64,000 nt of DNA, taken from NCBI RefSeq assembly GCF_001679005.1, contig NZ_LXTW01000032.1, positions 509,715 through 573,714 on the forward strand. Reading direction: 5' to 3'. Position 1 is the first letter of the stretch; each line of letters begins with the position of its first letter. Of this stretch, positions 52,146-61,366 are shown piece after piece. The notes under the pieces were generated by a model that searched no databases, was not told the DNA's origin, and worked only from the letters and a program-made list of their open reading frames with translations. The position numbers were made by a program, and so were the translations under genes. Source of the DNA: Moraxella nonliquefaciens. GTDB lineage: Bacteria; Pseudomonadota; Gammaproteobacteria; Pseudomonadales; Moraxellaceae.

Positions 52146-53168
52146 TTAGTTTTTCTCTTTATCAATGATTTTGTTGCCACCAATCCATGGCATCATCGCA
52201 CGAAGTTTTGCCCCCGTTTTTTCAATCTCATGCTCAGCAGTATTACGGCGACGAGCCGTCATTGATGGGTAGTTAAGCTGACCCTCACTGATGAACATCT
52301 TGGCATATTCGCCTGATTGAATGCGTTTTAACGCATGACGCATCGCTTCACGAGATTGCTCATTGATGACTTCAACGCCTGTTACGTATTCGCCATATTC
52401 TGCGTTGTTAGAGATTGAATAGTTCATATCGGCAATACCGCCTTCATACATCAAATCAACGATGAGTTTTAGTTCATGCAAACACTCAAAGTACGCCATT
52501 TCAGGGGCATAACCAGCTTCAACCAAAGTCTCAAAGCCCATTTTAACCAGCTCTACCGCACCACCACAAAGAACGGCTTGTTCACCAAACAAATCGGTTT
52601 CGGTCTCATCTTTAAAACTGGTCTCAATGATGCCAGAGCGACCACCACCCACGCCAGCAGCATAAGACAGAGCCACTTGCTTGGCATTGCCTGACGCATC
52701 ACGCCAAATGGCAATCAAGTCAGGGATACCACCGCCTTTGACAAATTCAGAACGGACGGTATGACCGGGGGCTTTTGGGGCAACCATAATCACATCTAAG
52801 TCTTTGCGTGGCACAATTTGGTTATAGTGAATGGCAAACCCATGTGCAAAGGCAAGCGTTGCCCCTTGTTTGATGTTTGGTTCAATGTCATTTTCGTACA
52901 ATTGCTTTTGAAATTCATCTGGGGTCAAAATCATCACCACGTCCGCACCAGCAACAGCATCGGCAGTTTCGGCAACGTTTAGACCAGCATTTTTGGCCTT
53001 TTTCCAAGAAGCAGAGCCAGCACGCAAGCCCACGGTTACATCAACGCCTGAGTCTTTTAGGTTTAGGGCATGGGCATGACCTTGTGAGCCATAGCCAATG
53101 ATGGCAACTTTTTTGCCTTGAATGATGGACAAATCACAATCTTTGTCATAATAGATATTTAAGCTCAT
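52146..53168 (-). CDS. ilvC: Ketol-acid reductoisomerase
   Basis: Converts acetolactate or acetohydroxybutyrate to the dihydroxy acid, using NADPH and Mg, in isoleucine/valine synthesis. The 340-residue protein is class I: Rossmann motif IIGYGSQGHAHALNLKDSG (about 24-42), PKAPGHTVRSEF (about 131-142), and Mg-binding GIIETSFKDETETDLFGEQAVLCGG (about 183-207). Length is typical of the short form. It is the last gene of the ilv cluster, but separated from ilvBH by a monooxygenase-domain gene and a toxin-antitoxin pair. Confidence 0.95.
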   Translation of the reverse strand: MSLNIYYDKDCDLSIIQGKKVAIIGYGSQGHAHALNLKDSGVDVTVGLRAGSASWKKAKNAGLNVAETADAVAGADVVMILTPDEFQKQLYENDIEPNIKQGATLAFAHGFAIHYNQIVPRKDLDVIMVAPKAPGHTVRSEFVKGGGIPDLIAIWRDASGNAKQVALSYAAGVGGGRSGIIETSFKDETETDLFGEQAVLCGGAVELVKMGFETLVEAGYAPEMAYFECLHELKLIVDLMYEGGIADMNYSISNNAEYGEYVTGVEVINEQSREAMRHALKRIQSGEYAKMFISEGQLNYPSMTARRRNTAEHEIEKTGAKLRAMMPWIGGNKIIDKEKN

Positions 53169-53213
53169 ACGAGTTTCCTTAAATAATGCCCGTAATTTAA
53201 GGGCGTGGGTTAA

Positions 53214-53582
53214 TTAAAAACTTATTCTGTTTAGATAATTATTGACTTTTTTATCAAAAGAAAAAATTACGCTATTATCAATGATGCGATAAGCAATTAA
53301 CAAGCAATCCATAGAAGTTTCTTTAAAAATTGATAAGGATTTTAGGATAACTGACTTATTTTCACTTTCAATCACATCATTTTCAAATAGTATCAAAAGT
53401 TTATCAGCAATCAATGCTCCGTCAATTTTATAAACGCTTTGTAATACGTGAATGACTTCATAAATGACGGCATTTAAACAAATCACATCATTATCATCAA
53501 TGATTTGCTTGGCTTGTTGGCTTAATATATCGTGGTCTTGCAATAAAAAACGCAACAAAATATTTGTATCAATCAATGCCAT
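53214..53582 (-). CDS. PIN-domain toxin (VapC-type)
   Basis: A 122-residue predicted ribonuclease. Acidic PIN residues are visible: Asp5 in ALIDTNILLRFLL, Glu42 in IYEVIHVL, Asp92 in MDCLLIAY and Asp110 in IFSFDKKVNNYL. Its start overlaps the end of the upstream antitoxin gene by 10 bases, the usual antitoxin-toxin coupling. It sits between the ilvBH-ABM genes and ilvC on the same strand, so it should be transcribed with them. Target RNA is unknown. The family's usual target is initiator tRNA or rRNA. Confidence 0.85.
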   Translation of the reverse strand: MALIDTNILLRFLLQDHDILSQQAKQIIDDNDVICLNAVIYEVIHVLQSVYKIDGALIADKLLILFENDVIESENKSVILKSLSIFKETSMDCLLIAYRIIDNSVIFSFDKKVNNYLNRISF

Positions 53583-53812
53583 ATTTTTTTCCTGATTGCC
53601 ATCTCTACCGCTTGTTCTTCTTTTGGCATTAAGTCAGAATTCGCAAATTGTGCCAACCCCCCTGCAAAATCGGATTTTTTGGTTGGCTTTGATGCAAATT
53701 GATGTAAGGGCATTAAATGCACCTGCTCATCTTTGACAATGACTTGTAGTTGTTTTTCATCTTTGATGTATGCCTGCACCATTGGCGGTAGGCTGGCAAG
53801 CTCTATAATCAT
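53573..53812 (-). CDS. Antitoxin partner of the PIN toxin
   Basis: A 79-residue protein with AAGGAG six bases before the ATG. The N-terminal 50 residues could form a short DNA-binding or dimerisation fold (MVQAYIKDEKQLQVIVKDEQVHL). The C-terminus (PKEEQAVEMAIRKKIW) is helical and charged, as expected for toxin binding. No clear AbrB, RHH or Phd fold signature can be read by eye. The assignment rests mainly on position and the 10-base overlap with the toxin gene. Confidence 0.75.
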   Translation of the reverse strand: MIIELASLPPMVQAYIKDEKQLQVIVKDEQVHLMPLHQFASKPTKKSDFAGGLAQFANSDLMPKEEQAVEMAIRKKIWH

Positions 53813-53866
53813 TTTTATCTCCTTAAATCATTTTAATAGATAATCAATACTAATCATCTATCATGA

Positions 53867-54142
53867 TTAACGGCTCATCTCATAATGTCGCTCTACATCA
53901 GCAGATACCACGCCCCACGCAGACGAACGCACACGAGCTTGATGAAAGTCAAAGGCTTCTTTGTTCACAAATTCTTCATAAACCCAAAACTTATCGACAT
54001 CGCTGTTGTCTTGTGTGATTTGAAATATCAAACAACCACTTTCTTGGCGTGTTAAGTCAATGTGTTTTTTAAGTTCATCTAAAATAACTTGCCGATTGGT
54101 TTTAGGAATGATGATATGGCCTTTTAAGACAACTTTTGCCAT
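53867..54142 (-). CDS. Antibiotic-biosynthesis-monooxygenase (ABM) domain protein
   Basis: A 91-residue protein with the dimeric ferredoxin-like ABM fold: VVLKGHIIIPKTNRQVILDELKKHIDLTRQESGCLIFQI and the FWVYEEFVNKEAFDFHQ segment with its conserved Trp, Glu and His. Relatives include YgiN-type quinol monooxygenases. The ATG at 54142 overlaps the ilvH stop by one base (TGATG), so it is translationally coupled to ilvH. A link to branched-chain synthesis is not known. It may handle reactive flavin or quinone products, but that is speculation. Confidence 0.82.
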   Translation of the reverse strand: MAKVVLKGHIIIPKTNRQVILDELKKHIDLTRQESGCLIFQITQDNSDVDKFWVYEEFVNKEAFDFHQARVRSSAWGVVSADVERHYEMSR

Positions 54143-54654
54143 CACAAAGAAAGCGTCCGCTCCCCCCGTGCAATGCCAATCACACCACTTCGCACCACCT
54201 CTAAAATGCGTTCACGACCAATCACATCAATAAAGCCGTCCAGCTTGGCAGCGTCCCCTGTGATAAGAATGGTATAAAGGCTTGCTGATACATCAACAAT
54301 TTGGGCTCTAAAAATATCTGCCGTACGATACACCTCTTCACGGTACGCCCCCAATGCTCGCACTTTAATAAGCATGAGTTCTCGCTCAATCTGACTGCCA
54401 CCAGAGACCTCCGATAGGTTTTGGACTTTGACCACTTCAATGAGTTTATGCAGTTGTTTGGTGATTTGCTCAATCTTATCAGCCGTGGTAATCGTGGTCA
54501 AGGTAAGCCGTGATAACGTAGGGTCTTCGGTAGCGGCGACGTTTAGCGTATCAATGTTATAACCACGCTGACTAAACAGCCCGACCACACGAGACAGCGA
54601 ACCTGCTTCATTTTCCATCAGTACCGAAATCAGATGTTTTTGTAACTGTGCCAT
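54142..54654 (-). CDS. ilvH: Acetolactate synthase, small (regulatory) subunit
   Basis: Binds valine for feedback inhibition and raises activity of the large subunit. The 170-residue protein starts MAQLQKHLISVLMENEAGSLSRVVGLFSQRGYNIDTLNV, an ACT domain, followed by a C-terminal domain with RELMLIKVRA and FRAQIVDVS. The ATG at 54654 overlaps the ilvB stop by one base (TAATG). An upstream in-frame ATG lies inside ilvB and lacks family similarity. Length is typical (about 163 in E. coli IlvH). Confidence 0.95.
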   Translation of the reverse strand: MAQLQKHLISVLMENEAGSLSRVVGLFSQRGYNIDTLNVAATEDPTLSRLTLTTITTADKIEQITKQLHKLIEVVKVQNLSEVSGGSQIERELMLIKVRALGAYREEVYRTADIFRAQIVDVSASLYTILITGDAAKLDGFIDVIGRERILEVVRSGVIGIARGERTLSL

Positions 54655-56486
54655 TAGGTACGCTCTCCTTTTGATAACCACATATCACGCATGGACTGTC
54701 CTGCCACTTGCATGGGGTAGACATGTTCATTTCTATCCACATACACATCAATAAATACCAAACCATCCATTTCTAGGGCTTGTTTTAGCTCTTGTTCCAT
54801 AGTGGCAGGGTTGGTGATTTTTACGCCTTTATGTCCATAACTTTCTGCCAATTTGACAAAATCAGGCAATGACTGCATATACGACTGGGCGTGTCTGCCT
54901 TCATAAAGCATGTCTTGCCACTGCTTGACCATACCAAGCTGAGCGTTGTTTAAATTTAAAATCTTAACAGGTAAATCATACTGTAAACAAGTAGAGAGCT
55001 CTTGAATGTTCATCTGAATTGAACCCTCGCCTGTGATACAGACCACCATCTTATCAGGACAAGCAAGTTTTGCCGCCATGGCATAAGGCAGACCCACACC
55101 CATCGTGCCTAGCCCACCTGAGTTTAGCCATTGGCGTGGCTCATCATACTTGTAATACAAGGCTGCAAACATTTGATGCTGACCGACATCACTGGTGATG
55201 ATTGCCTTACCCTTTGTGAGTTTGCATAACGTCTCAACAACACGTTGGGGCATGATGGCATGGATATTAGCATCTGTATCATCACCATAACGTAAGCCAT
55301 GACGCTTACGCCATTCATTAATTTGTATCCACCAGTCGGCAAGAGCATGCTCATCTAGGCGTCTATCCGCCGATTTGATGATATTGACCATTTCGGTTAA
55401 GATAGGCTTAACATTGCCTACGATGGGAATATGGGCGTTAATGGTTTTTGAGATGGAAGTTGGGTCAATGTCAATATGAATGATGGTGGCATTGGGGCAG
55501 AATTTATTGACGTTATTGGTTACACGGTCATCAAATCTTGCCCCCACCGCTAAGATGACATCAGCATGGTGCATAGTCATGTTGGCTTCATAAGTGCCGT
55601 GCATGCCCAGCATACCAACAAATTGCTCACTTGTGGCAGGATACGCCCCAAGCCCCATGAGTGTATTGGTAACGGGCAGATTGAGTAAATTGGCAAGTTC
55701 ACGAAGTTCAACAGATGCCTCCCCTTGTACCACGCCACCGCCAGCATACAACACAGGGCGTTTGGCAGAGAGCAGCACATCTAGGGCTTTTTTGATTTGA
55801 CCGCCATGCCCCTTAGAAGTCGGCTGATAAGAGCGAATGTTAATCTCGCTTGGCATAAAGTAATCAAATTTATCAGCAGGGTTGGTCATGTCTTTTGGAA
55901 TGTCCACAACCACAGGGCCAGGTCTGCCTGAACTTGCGATAAAGAAAGCCTTTTTGATGATTGTAGGAATCATAGCAGGGTCACGCACAACAAAGCTGTG
56001 TTTCACCACAGGGCGAGACACCCCAATCATGTCGCATTCTTGAAAGGCATCATCGCCGATTAAGGTACTCGGTACTTGTCCTGCCAACACCACCATGGCA
56101 ATGCTGTCCATAAACGCTGTGGCGATGGCAGTAACGGTATTGGTCGCACCTGGCCCTGATGTCGCCAGCACCACCCCTGTACGTCCTGTAACACGGCTAT
56201 AAGCATCCGCCATGTGTCCTGCCGCCTGCTCGTGGCGAACCAAGATATGTTCTATTTTGTCTTGCTTAAATAGGGCATCATAAATGTGTAACACCGCCCC
56301 ACCAGGATAGCCAAAGACATACTCCACACCCTCATCAATCAAGGCTTGTACCAACAACTCCGCCCCACTCATGGCAACGGTTTCGCCACGGGCAAGTTTT
56401 GCTTGATTTTCATGGAAATGTTTGGCGGCATCTGCCGTTTGGGTGTGCCCTGTCATGTTGGGGGCTTGGGTGGTTTGCTCTGTCAT
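54654..56486 (-). CDS. ilvB: Acetolactate synthase, large (catalytic) subunit
   Basis: Thiamine-diphosphate enzyme joining pyruvate to pyruvate or 2-oxobutyrate. The 610-residue protein has the catalytic Glu in VRHEQAAGHMADAYSRVTG, the FAD/oxidase domain AVGARFDDRVTNNV, and the ThDP motif GEGSIQMNIQELSTCLQYDLPVKILNLNN, preceded by GGLGTMGVGLPYA. The start at 56486 has AAAGGATTGAT before it. About 30 N-terminal residues precede the family core. First gene of ilvB-ilvH-ABM-(toxin pair)-ilvC, behind a 466-base region. Confidence 0.95.
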   Translation of the reverse strand: MTEQTTQAPNMTGHTQTADAAKHFHENQAKLARGETVAMSGAELLVQALIDEGVEYVFGYPGGAVLHIYDALFKQDKIEHILVRHEQAAGHMADAYSRVTGRTGVVLATSGPGATNTVTAIATAFMDSIAMVVLAGQVPSTLIGDDAFQECDMIGVSRPVVKHSFVVRDPAMIPTIIKKAFFIASSGRPGPVVVDIPKDMTNPADKFDYFMPSEINIRSYQPTSKGHGGQIKKALDVLLSAKRPVLYAGGGVVQGEASVELRELANLLNLPVTNTLMGLGAYPATSEQFVGMLGMHGTYEANMTMHHADVILAVGARFDDRVTNNVNKFCPNATIIHIDIDPTSISKTINAHIPIVGNVKPILTEMVNIIKSADRRLDEHALADWWIQINEWRKRHGLRYGDDTDANIHAIMPQRVVETLCKLTKGKAIITSDVGQHQMFAALYYKYDEPRQWLNSGGLGTMGVGLPYAMAAKLACPDKMVVCITGEGSIQMNIQELSTCLQYDLPVKILNLNNAQLGMVKQWQDMLYEGRHAQSYMQSLPDFVKLAESYGHKGVKITNPATMEQELKQALEMDGLVFIDVYVDRNEHVYPMQVAGQSMRDMWLSKGERT

Positions 56487-56952
56487 ATCAATCCTTTTTC
56501 CCAAAATGGGTTAACAAACAAACTTACCAAAGACGTGGTACAAGGACTGACAAATGAAGTGAAAATGTCGTCTTGCAGACCGGTAAGTCCTGTGCAATGT
56601 TAAACCGATATGAATAAACGGTAATTTATTCGTTGGGGCTTAACAAACGTCTTTTTGATAAAGAACGCTGACTTATATAACTAATTTTTATAAGTTAGAA
56701 AACTTTTAATAAATTTAGTTATTAAAATTAAGATTTTGCTATCTTACCCCAAAATGTCTTTTTTGCCAACAGTTTTTTTAATATTCTTGTTAATTTTTTC
56801 AAATAACACTAACATTTACTCAAAAAGTGATAAATACCGCATTTATCTGCCTAATTGGTCTTGATTTTATCGTGGTTTTGTTGCAATATTAGCATTATTT
56901 TTTGCCGATTGTGGATAGGTGTTTGCATCATCCAACATTAAGGATTTTTTTC
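56487..56952. promoter_or_regulatory. Divergent leader region between ilvB and a secreted-protein gene
   Basis: 466 bases without a gene. On the ilvB side there is a small hairpin (GAATAAA/TTTATTC, 56612-56631). No run of Ile, Val or Leu codons typical of an attenuator peptide was found. The middle (56690-56880) is very AT-rich, fitting promoters in both directions. No precise promoter is called. Confidence 0.4.
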
Positions 56953-57441
56953 ATGAAATTTCACACTTTGACCGTTTTACTTCTTAGCATTGCCACTTTG
57001 GGTTCTTATGCACATGCTAATAGTGTTGATGTCTATCATATCATCAGTCAATCTAGGTACATGCAGTTACCACCAAAAGACATGGTTTGTACGCATGTTG
57101 ACATTAAGGATGGCAAGGATTGTAAAATCATCTCCATGCGTCAAGATGGTCGTGTCGCTGATGCAGGTCATATACCAGAACAAGCCCAGCAGCAACAGCA
57201 GATGCCATCACCTGAGACTCAACGTATCGCCGAACTAGAACAACAAAACCAAGCCCTACAAAATCAAGAGCTTGCCAGTCGCTGTCAGTCGCTACGTGCC
57301 AATTTCGCCAACCTAACCATCGGCGGCCGCATCTATGAAACCAACGCAAATGGTGAGCGAGTTTATCTCAATGACCAAGAAATCAGTTCAAGACGCCAGC
57401 AACACGAGCAGATGATTAACCAGTATTGTCAAGGTCTATAA
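56953..57441 (+). CDS. Small secreted protein with four cysteines and a coiled-coil-like middle
   Basis: A 162-residue exported protein of unknown function. The ATG at 56953 gives a signal peptide (LTVLLLSIATLGSYAHA). The mature part has VCTHVDIKDGKDCKI (two Cys near 45 and 53), a Gln-rich helical stretch with heptad character (TQRIAELEQQNQALQNQELA), then SRCQSLRANFANL and a C-terminal QYCQGL. Four Cys could make two disulfides. The middle helix suggests oligomerisation. It is divergent from ilvB and closed by a strong terminator shared with rpoN. Confidence 0.65.
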   Translation: MKFHTLTVLLLSIATLGSYAHANSVDVYHIISQSRYMQLPPKDMVCTHVDIKDGKDCKIISMRQDGRVADAGHIPEQAQQQQQMPSPETQRIAELEQQNQALQNQELASRCQSLRANFANLTIGGRIYETNANGERVYLNDQEISSRRQQHEQMINQYCQGL

Positions 57442-57468
57442 GCCACGCCACGGCTTTGTTAAAAGTGA

Positions 57469-57499
57469 TAAAAACCCCACAAATAGCGTGGGGTTTTTT
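57469..57499. terminator. Bidirectional terminator
   Basis: Perfect arms AAAACCCCAC (57471-57480) and GTGGGGTTTT (57488-57497) with a 7-base loop between convergent genes. Confidence 0.88.
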
Positions 57500-57501
57500 G
57501 G

Positions 57502-59103
57502 CTAAATTTTTTGTTTACGTAATGTTGATGGTAAAATCCCCATCGCCTCGCGGTATTTGGTTACCGTTCGCCGTGAAATGCTCACGCCCTGCTTTTCTAA
57601 TACGCCAGTAATATAAGCATCTGATAATGGTTTTTTGGGGTCTTCATCTTGAATCATACTTTGGATTTGGGCACAAATGGCGGTTGATGATATCTCACCA
57701 TCTTCACTGTCCACACCAGATGAGAAAAAATATTTTAAAGGGTATAAACCTTGTGGGGTGAGCATGGTTTTGTTCGTGGTCAGTCGTGAGACAGTAGATT
57801 CGTGCAATCCAACCTCATCGGCGACATTCTTTAAAGTCAAAGGAATCATCGCCTCCACACCTTGCTCCATAAACCCCTGCTGACGGCGAACGATACAACT
57901 GGCCACTTTAAGTAGATTTTGGTTGCGTTCATCAATGCTACGAATAAACAGACGAGCATCGCTAAGCTTATTTTTAAGGTAGACATTATCATCGCCATCA
58001 TCGCCTTTTTTGATGAGACTGGCATATTCTTGGTTGATTTTTAAATTGGGAATAACCTCCTGGTTTAGTAGCACTCGCCATGCATCAGTATTGGCGACAT
58101 TAACCAATGACTTTTTGGCATATTTATCCTTTGTTTTTTCTAGGGCAATGACTAAAATGTCAGGGATATCAATGCTTTGACTGATATTGCCCTCATTTTT
58201 ATAAAATTTAGAGGCAGGTTCAGGATTTAGACCACGGATAATCGCCATCGCCCCCTTTATCTCGGCAGCACTTAGGTCAGTATCCTGCATGAGTGCTTTG
58301 ATGTTATTGGTCTGTAAATGAGTGGTTGCCCCAAGCACCATATAAGCTTCATCAGCAAAGGGCAAATCAGGGTTGTCTTTTATCAGTTCATCCAGTTGTA
58401 ATCTTAGGCATTCAGGCAGATTTCTTGCCCCCACGCCCGTTGGTGAACATGCCTGAATGCGTTGTAGCACTGAGACTATCTCAGGCGGGCTAATCGTCTG
58501 CTCCCACTGATAAAAACTGGCAAGGGTCGCCAAATTCTGATACAACTCATCCACGCCCAGACGAACATAACCCATCTCATCCATGGCATCTAACAGATAA
58601 TCCAAAATCAGCGTCTCTTTGGCATTCATGGGACTAAAATTCATCTGAAAACGCACATGCTCTTGAATGCTGGTGTGAGTCGCTCCCCAAAATTCATACT
58701 CATCATTATGCCTACCTGCCACACCAAAATCACCATGATATTCAACATCAAAGGCATATACATTATCCCAAGCTGTATCCATTGCTCCATCATCAAAACC
58801 AGACTCAGTCAGTTTATCATAGCTGTCGCCGTCAAAAGGTTCATCAAAATTATCTGTATTTGATTGATCGTTTTTTTGCCAACCATTATCTGTCCAGTCA
58901 TCCAAAGTCAGCTCATCGCCGTCAAACTCCATTTGCACACGTTCATCAACCCGTTCAAGCAAAGGGTTATTTTCTAGCTTCATTTGTACCTCTTGTTCTA
59001 ATTCAAGGTGCGACAAAGCCAAAAGACGGATTGCCTGTTGCATTTGTGGGGTCAGTTTTTGGGATTGGTTTAAGCCAACGCCCAAGCCAAATGAGAGACT
59101 CAT
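57502..59103 (-). CDS. rpoN: RNA polymerase sigma-54 factor
   Basis: Directs RNA polymerase to -24/-12 promoters with enhancer-dependent activators. The 533-residue protein has the Gln-rich region I (SQKLTPQMQQAIRLLALSHLELEQEV), an acidic region II (about 60-130) that is unusually long and aromatic, a core-binding domain, and a helix-turn-helix (ADEVGLHESTVSRLTTNK). The C-terminal RpoN box is SRRTVTKYREAMGILPS, matching ARRTVAKYRE with Ser for the first Ala. The usual hpf-ptsN genes do not follow on this side. Confidence 0.94.
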   Translation of the reverse strand: MSLSFGLGVGLNQSQKLTPQMQQAIRLLALSHLELEQEVQMKLENNPLLERVDERVQMEFDGDELTLDDWTDNGWQKNDQSNTDNFDEPFDGDSYDKLTESGFDDGAMDTAWDNVYAFDVEYHGDFGVAGRHNDEYEFWGATHTSIQEHVRFQMNFSPMNAKETLILDYLLDAMDEMGYVRLGVDELYQNLATLASFYQWEQTISPPEIVSVLQRIQACSPTGVGARNLPECLRLQLDELIKDNPDLPFADEAYMVLGATTHLQTNNIKALMQDTDLSAAEIKGAMAIIRGLNPEPASKFYKNEGNISQSIDIPDILVIALEKTKDKYAKKSLVNVANTDAWRVLLNQEVIPNLKINQEYASLIKKGDDGDDNVYLKNKLSDARLFIRSIDERNQNLLKVASCIVRRQQGFMEQGVEAMIPLTLKNVADEVGLHESTVSRLTTNKTMLTPQGLYPLKYFFSSGVDSEDGEISSTAICAQIQSMIQDEDPKKPLSDAYITGVLEKQGVSISRRTVTKYREAMGILPSTLRKQKI

Positions 59104-59389
59104 AGGTGTGTCATCATCCTAACTTTTAAAATGGTTTAAAATACCTTTCAATTTTATGAATTTTACAACATTTTGGCATAATTTTTGCATGGATTTTGCC
59201 AAAAGGCGTCAATTTTACGACATAATACCCAAGCGATATCCAATGATTGTTATTTTGTAATTTTTTCGTTAAAATTCATCACAATCATCCGCTTGCATCA
59301 ACCAGTTGACACCAACCAAAATTTGCCCAAACAAGCAAATGAGATTATCATAAATTCCAACACCCTTTGACCAACAACCAACAACAGCC

Positions 59390-60244
59390 ATGCCAAAGAT
59401 TGCCAACATTCAGCTAAATTCCCAAGATAACATTGACAATAATCTTATCATCATCCAAAAATCCATTCATGCCGCCAAACACGGTGGAGCAGATTTGGCG
59501 GTTTTGCCAGAAAATGCCTGTATCATGGGGCCGCAAGGACAACTTGCCAACCGTTTTCATGAAATGGTAGATTTTTATGCACGCCTTGCCCATGATACAA
59601 ATATGTATATTTTGGCAGGTACACTGCCCTGCCTTACTCGTCCTGATGGCACACCCACGGACGACAGATTCCGCCAAAGTAGCCTACTCTTTGACAATCA
59701 AGGCACACTCATCGCCCGTTACGACAAAATTCACTTATTTCGGGCATCGGTGGCTGACGGTGTGGGCAACTATGATGAAGGGCGTACCTTTGAAGCAGGT
59801 GATACACCCATGGTTGTCTCTTGCGTGATAGCTGGCGTAACAATCGGTGTGGGAATGATGATTTGCTTTGATGTACGCTTTTCTGCACTGTGTCAAAAAC
59901 TTCGGAGCATGGGAGCGGATATCATCACCGTGCCATCTGCCTTTACTCACACAACAGGTAAAGCTCACTGGCAATCTCTACTGACCGCTCGGGCATTAGA
60001 CAGTCAATGCCTTATCATTGGCTCAGCACAAGGTGGCAGGCACCATTTTACTCACAAAGACAAGCAACACACTCGCCAAACGTGGGGGCATGGCATGATG
60101 GCGGATGCCAATGGGCAAATCATCAGCAGTACCAATAAAACAGACGGTGGGGATTTTATGATAACCTATGCTGATTTTGATAAAGATGAGCAAGATGATG
60201 TTCGTAAAAACATGCCAATATTTAAATGTCAGGTAGATTTATAA
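59390..60244 (+). CDS. Carbon-nitrogen hydrolase (nitrilase family, Nit1/Nit2-like)
   Basis: A 284-residue amidase of the nitrilase fold with all three catalytic residues: Glu41 in LPENACIMG, Lys113 in YDKIHLF and Cys159 in MMICFDVRF. The closest group is the Nit1/deaminated-glutathione amidase or omega-amidase type, as judged from the RYDKIHLF and DVRF stretches. Substrate not proven. It converges on xerC with no gap, and the upstream 286 bases are AT-rich with a plausible promoter. Not part of a clear operon. Confidence 0.85.
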   Translation: MPKIANIQLNSQDNIDNNLIIIQKSIHAAKHGGADLAVLPENACIMGPQGQLANRFHEMVDFYARLAHDTNMYILAGTLPCLTRPDGTPTDDRFRQSSLLFDNQGTLIARYDKIHLFRASVADGVGNYDEGRTFEAGDTPMVVSCVIAGVTIGVGMMICFDVRFSALCQKLRSMGADIITVPSAFTHTTGKAHWQSLLTARALDSQCLIIGSAQGGRHHFTHKDKQHTRQTWGHGMMADANGQIISSTNKTDGGDFMITYADFDKDEQDDVRKNMPIFKCQVDL

Positions 60245-61366
60245 TCAGGATTTACTGGCAAATGCCCTAGGATGTGCCTTATCATAAACCTTGGTCAGCA
60301 ACCCAAAGTCCACATGGGTATAAATTTGAGTGGTACTAAGATTGCTATGTCCCAAAAGCTCCTGCACCGCACGCAAATCACCGCCAGATGACAATAAGTG
60401 TGATGCAAAACTATGACGAAGCAAATGTGGATGCAAGTTTTGGGCGATGCCTGCACGAGTGGCACACAAAGACAGACGAAGCTGTATCGCCCGCTTGCCC
60501 AACCTTTTGCCATATTGTTCACTGATGAATAACGCTGTGATGGTGTTACCTGGTTTGGTGGTTTTGTTAGCGACTTTCTTGGCTTGCCACATTGTCCGAT
60601 AAGGCAGATAGGCATTAATGGCTTGCACCGCCTTAGCACCGATGGGAACGATACGCATTTTTTTGCCTTTGCCCAACACCCTAACCAATTTGGCACTCAA
60701 ATCCACATCCGCCATATCAAGAGAGGCAAGCTCTGCCAAACGCAATCCACTACTGTACATCAACTCAAACATCGCCTTATCTCGCACCCACAAATCCGCC
60801 TGCTTGGGGTCATCAGGTGATGCTTGCTCCAACAACTGTTTCATCAAATCCACATCCAACACCACAGGCAGGGGTCTGGGGGCAGATTTTAGGCGATAAC
60901 CGATGGTCGGATTGTGGATTTTTGTCTTGTCATCCGCTTTTTGTTCTTGTTCCTTGATGGCAAACTGGTAGAGGCATTTGATGGCAGAAATGTCTCGCTT
61001 GACACTTGTCGTCTGTACCCCATCCTGCTCCAACCTTGTTACAACATACCGCTCCAAATCCTTGGTACTGCACGCCTGCCAGTTTAGACCATGATGCCCC
61101 AAAAATCCACCAAAACGACATACGCTCGCCTGATATGCTGACAGCGTGTGGGATGAATAATTTTGTCTCATCAATGATGACAGCCAACGCTCTATCACCA
61201 ATGACATATCCCCAGACATGCTGTGAGAAATCATTCGGCTAAGGGGCATCTTATCGCCAGAGACATCATGGGTTTGCCCTGTTTGATTGCTTTGGGCGGG
61301 CAAAGTATCACTGGGTGAGAGTTTAAGGGTGTGGGCGGATTGATTTAAAATGGCAGACAGTCGCAT
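60245..61366 (-). CDS. xerC: Tyrosine recombinase XerC
   Basis: Resolves chromosome dimers at dif with XerD. The catalytic residues are all present: Arg209 (SSGLRLAEL), Lys233/235 (LGKGKK), His314 and Arg317 (HPHLLRHSFA), His340 (LGHSNL) and Tyr349 (TQIYTHVD). The C-terminus KVYDKAHPRA is characteristic of XerC rather than XerD or phage integrases. The first 53 residues are extra and not conserved. A start at Met54 (61207) would give about the normal length and cannot be excluded. Confidence 0.93.
   Translation of the reverse strand: MRLSAILNQSAHTLKLSPSDTLPAQSNQTGQTHDVSGDKMPLSRMISHSMSGDMSLVIERWLSSLMRQNYSSHTLSAYQASVCRFGGFLGHHGLNWQACSTKDLERYVVTRLEQDGVQTTSVKRDISAIKCLYQFAIKEQEQKADDKTKIHNPTIGYRLKSAPRPLPVVLDVDLMKQLLEQASPDDPKQADLWVRDKAMFELMYSSGLRLAELASLDMADVDLSAKLVRVLGKGKKMRIVPIGAKAVQAINAYLPYRTMWQAKKVANKTTKPGNTITALFISEQYGKRLGKRAIQLRLSLCATRAGIAQNLHPHLLRHSFASHLLSSGGDLRAVQELLGHSNLSTTQIYTHVDFGLLTKVYDKAHPRAFASKS

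Noticed and set aside
60245..61366. Tyrosine recombinase as a mobile-element integrase
   Set aside because: The C-terminal KVYDKAHPRA and core context mark chromosomal XerC. No att sites or phage genes are present.
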